Shown piece by piece: positions 34,173-35,278 of a stretch of DNA of 35,278 nucleotides. The notes below the pieces were generated by a model that worked only from the letters and a program-made list of their open reading frames with translations, was not told the DNA's origin and did no database searches. Within the stretch, counting starts at the first letter, position 1. Each line of letters opens with the position of its first letter. This DNA is from an uncultured Eubacteriales bacterium (GTDB taxonomy: Bacteria; Bacillota; Clostridia; Christensenellales; Aristaeellaceae). The position numbers and the translations under genes are program-made. The DNA lies in the NCBI GenBank assembly GCA_900553295.1, contig USCR01000008.1, positions 1-35,278 on the forward strand, given 5' to 3'.

Positions 34173-34814
34173 ATGGAATGTGGAAAACTCACAGCCAAGC
34201 TCAGGGACGCGGTTCCGGTCTGCTTCATCGAGGACGGGAAAGAGGTCAAGCGTTTCAAGAACATCGAAATCCCGGACGAGATCAAGCAGCTTCCCTTTGT
34301 GAACTTCAAATTCGACGTACCGGCCAGCGGGGCCATCACTTTCAAGATCATGTTCGAGGCGGGCATCCTGCCGACCGAATGGCCCGAAGCCCGGCAGCGC
34401 AAGAGCCGCAAGGTAGCCAATGCTGAAGTGGAGGTTCCTCACACGGAAATCACCGAGGCCCTCGCAGAAGCACTCGATATAGCTGAGGCAGAAGGCCAGC
34501 CGGTGCATGAATTAGCCGAAGCCGTTGCCAATGGTTCGGAGATTAGTGTAACCATGGATGGCCCGGAGATGACCATTGAAACCGTTGAACCGGAGAACAC
34601 GGTAGTATCTTTCAACGTAACTGGAGAGGAACGTAAGGCATTGGTAGAAGCAATCAGCGCGCATTTGGGCATCCGACATATTTACCAGAACGCGCCCACA
34701 TTCGCTTATGTGATTGGCGATTACCGCGTTGATAAGGTAGGCACCTTAACCGGCCCGGCTAATGAGCCGCTCGTTGCTGCTCTTCACGCCAAGGGTTTCG
34801 ACGAGGACAAATAA
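34173..34814 (+). CDS. 'Virulence-related'-type protein of unknown function
   Basis: The 213-residue protein has two parts: an N-terminal segment (MECGKLTAKLRDAVPVCFIE, then FVNFKFDVPASGAITFKIMF) and a C-terminal domain (VVSFNVTGEERKALVEAIS, APTFAYVIGDYRVDKVGTLTG). The latter matches proteins called 'virulence-related' on clostridial phages and integrative elements; the name carries no proven function. An acidic low-complexity linker joins them. ATG 34173 follows TGGAGG by eight bases. A strong terminator follows. Confidence 0.75.
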   Translation: MECGKLTAKLRDAVPVCFIEDGKEVKRFKNIEIPDEIKQLPFVNFKFDVPASGAITFKIMFEAGILPTEWPEARQRKSRKVANAEVEVPHTEITEALAEALDIAEAEGQPVHELAEAVANGSEISVTMDGPEMTIETVEPENTVVSFNVTGEERKALVEAISAHLGIRHIYQNAPTFAYVIGDYRVDKVGTLTGPANEPLVAALHAKGFDEDK

Positions 34815-34821
34815 GCAAATA

Positions 34822-34868
34822 AAGAAATCCCATGCCGCAAGCATCACGCTCGGCATGGGATTTCTTGT
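34822..34868 (+). terminator. Strong terminator after the 'virulence-related'-type gene
   Basis: AAGAAATCCCATGCCG (34822-34837) pairs perfectly with CGGCATGGGATTTCTT (34851-34866), followed by a short T-rich tail. Confidence 0.85.
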
Positions 34869-34951
34869 TGCAGTTATAGGCATTTTGCCTTCGTACCTTT
34901 GATGGCAGGGGAGAACGCCTACATATTCCGCTGTGAAAGGCAAAAAGAAAT

Positions 34952-34973
34952 CCTCGGTCATTTCTGACCGAGG
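34952..34973. repeat. Perfect 9-bp hairpin
   Basis: CCTCGGTCA pairs with TGACCGAGG around TTTC. No U-tract follows. It is part of the noncoding region before the transposase. Confidence 0.5.
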
Positions 34974-34980
34974 AAGTGGT

Positions 34981-35062
34981 CAGACCGTCCGAAAAGAAGT
35001 GAAATCCCGTAGGCTCCAATACAGACCGTCCGAAAAGACATGAAATCCCGCAGGCTCCAGTA
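34981..35062. repeat. Tandem 41-bp direct repeat, two copies
   Basis: Two copies (34981-35021 and 35022-35062), about 88% identical, each starting CAGACCGTCCGAAAAGA. They lie about 90 bases before the IS1182-type transposase and may belong to its left end. Confidence 0.8.
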
Positions 35063-35121
35063 GAGACATGGGGATTTGAATATCCCCATTTAGTGCGGTA
35101 TACAATGGAAAGAGGATATAG

Positions 35122-35127
35122 TATAAT
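35122..35127 (+). promoter_or_regulatory. -10 element before the IS1182-type transposase
   Basis: A perfect TATAAT with no good -35. A hairpin (ATGGGGAT/ATCCCCAT, 35068-35089) lies upstream. Confidence 0.35.
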
Positions 35128-35147
35128 AAAGAAAAAGCGGTGAGTGT

Positions 35148-35278
35148 ATGCGCTACATCAAAAGCATCATATCGGAGCAGACGTGGCTTCTGCCCTACAG
35201 CATCGACGAGCTGGTGGAAGAAGACAACCCCGTGCGGGTGATCCGTGCGTATGTAGACAGTCTGCTCATGGAAGATCT
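35148..35278 (+). CDS. IS1182-family transposase, N-terminal 43 codons (3' end outside window)
   Basis: The frame MRYIKSIISEQTWLLPYSID, then ELVEEDNPVRVIRAYVDSL, matches the start of IS1182-type (DDE) transposases, in which DEDNPVRVIDAFVD is a conserved N-terminal block. The rest runs beyond the window. The ribosome site is weak (GGTGAG). Confidence 0.85.
   Translation, partial: MRYIKSIISEQTWLLPYSIDELVEEDNPVRVIRAYVDSLLMED

Overview
The window looks like a chromosomal segment of an anaerobic, GC-rich, Gram-positive Clostridia-type bacterium. The signs are strong AGGAGG-type ribosome sites, TTGACA/TATAAT promoters, a pyruvate formate-lyase with its activase, an indolepyruvate:ferredoxin oxidoreductase, an L,D-transpeptidase, LysM and collagen-like surface or spore proteins, and DUF4367-type sigma/anti-sigma genes. 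The species cannot be named from the sequence alone.

Layout. 1-1231: end of a fucose locus (fucI 3' part, fucU). 1373-2659 (minus): rubredoxin-like/FAD oxidoreductase. 2756-8959: a probable six-gene plus-strand operon, from a clear promoter to a strong terminator, carrying a secreted transglutaminase-like protein, endonuclease IV, a Nudix-HAD fusion, a secreted L,D-transpeptidase, a small membrane protein and a triple-LysM protein. 9007-9993: AraC regulator behind a perfect consensus promoter. 10078-13214 (minus): pflA-pflB, in that order, with overlapping ATGA, a terminator-like hairpin in the leader, and a pflA that seems to start on ATC. 13311-14588: collagen-like protein. 14686-17007 (minus): GH31 glycosidase. 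17391-17801: hotdog thioesterase.

18243-25622 is the metabolic centrepiece: acyl-CoA synthetase, sodium/solute symporter, iorA, iorB, a phenylacetate-CoA ligase and a tandem ACT-domain protein, all on the plus strand with short gaps. Together they can take up an aryl or branched acid, activate it to CoA and interconvert acyl-CoA with the 2-oxo acid. The ACT protein suggests sensing of an amino acid. The leader (17802-18242) has two terminator-like hairpins and no gene.

From about 25.7 kb the window becomes accessory. It holds an HD hydrolase, a sigma/anti-sigma pair, a secreted binding-protein-like gene with lower GC, and then a scar: a broken secreted protein, an IS110 left part with the first third of its transposase, fused in frame to the 3' half of an FtsX/MacB-type permease. 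After a small HTH gene comes integrative-element cargo: two small helical proteins, a SprT-like zinc protein, a 'virulence-related'-type protein, a 257-bp MITE-like element flanked by TA, a large inverted repeat, a 41-bp tandem repeat, and the first 43 codons of an IS1182-type transposase running off the window.

No CRISPR array, rRNA or tRNA was recognised. The most interesting points are the pfl leader and non-AUG pflA start, the IS110-permease fusion, the ior/CoA-ligase/ACT cluster with its hairpin leader, and the MITE.
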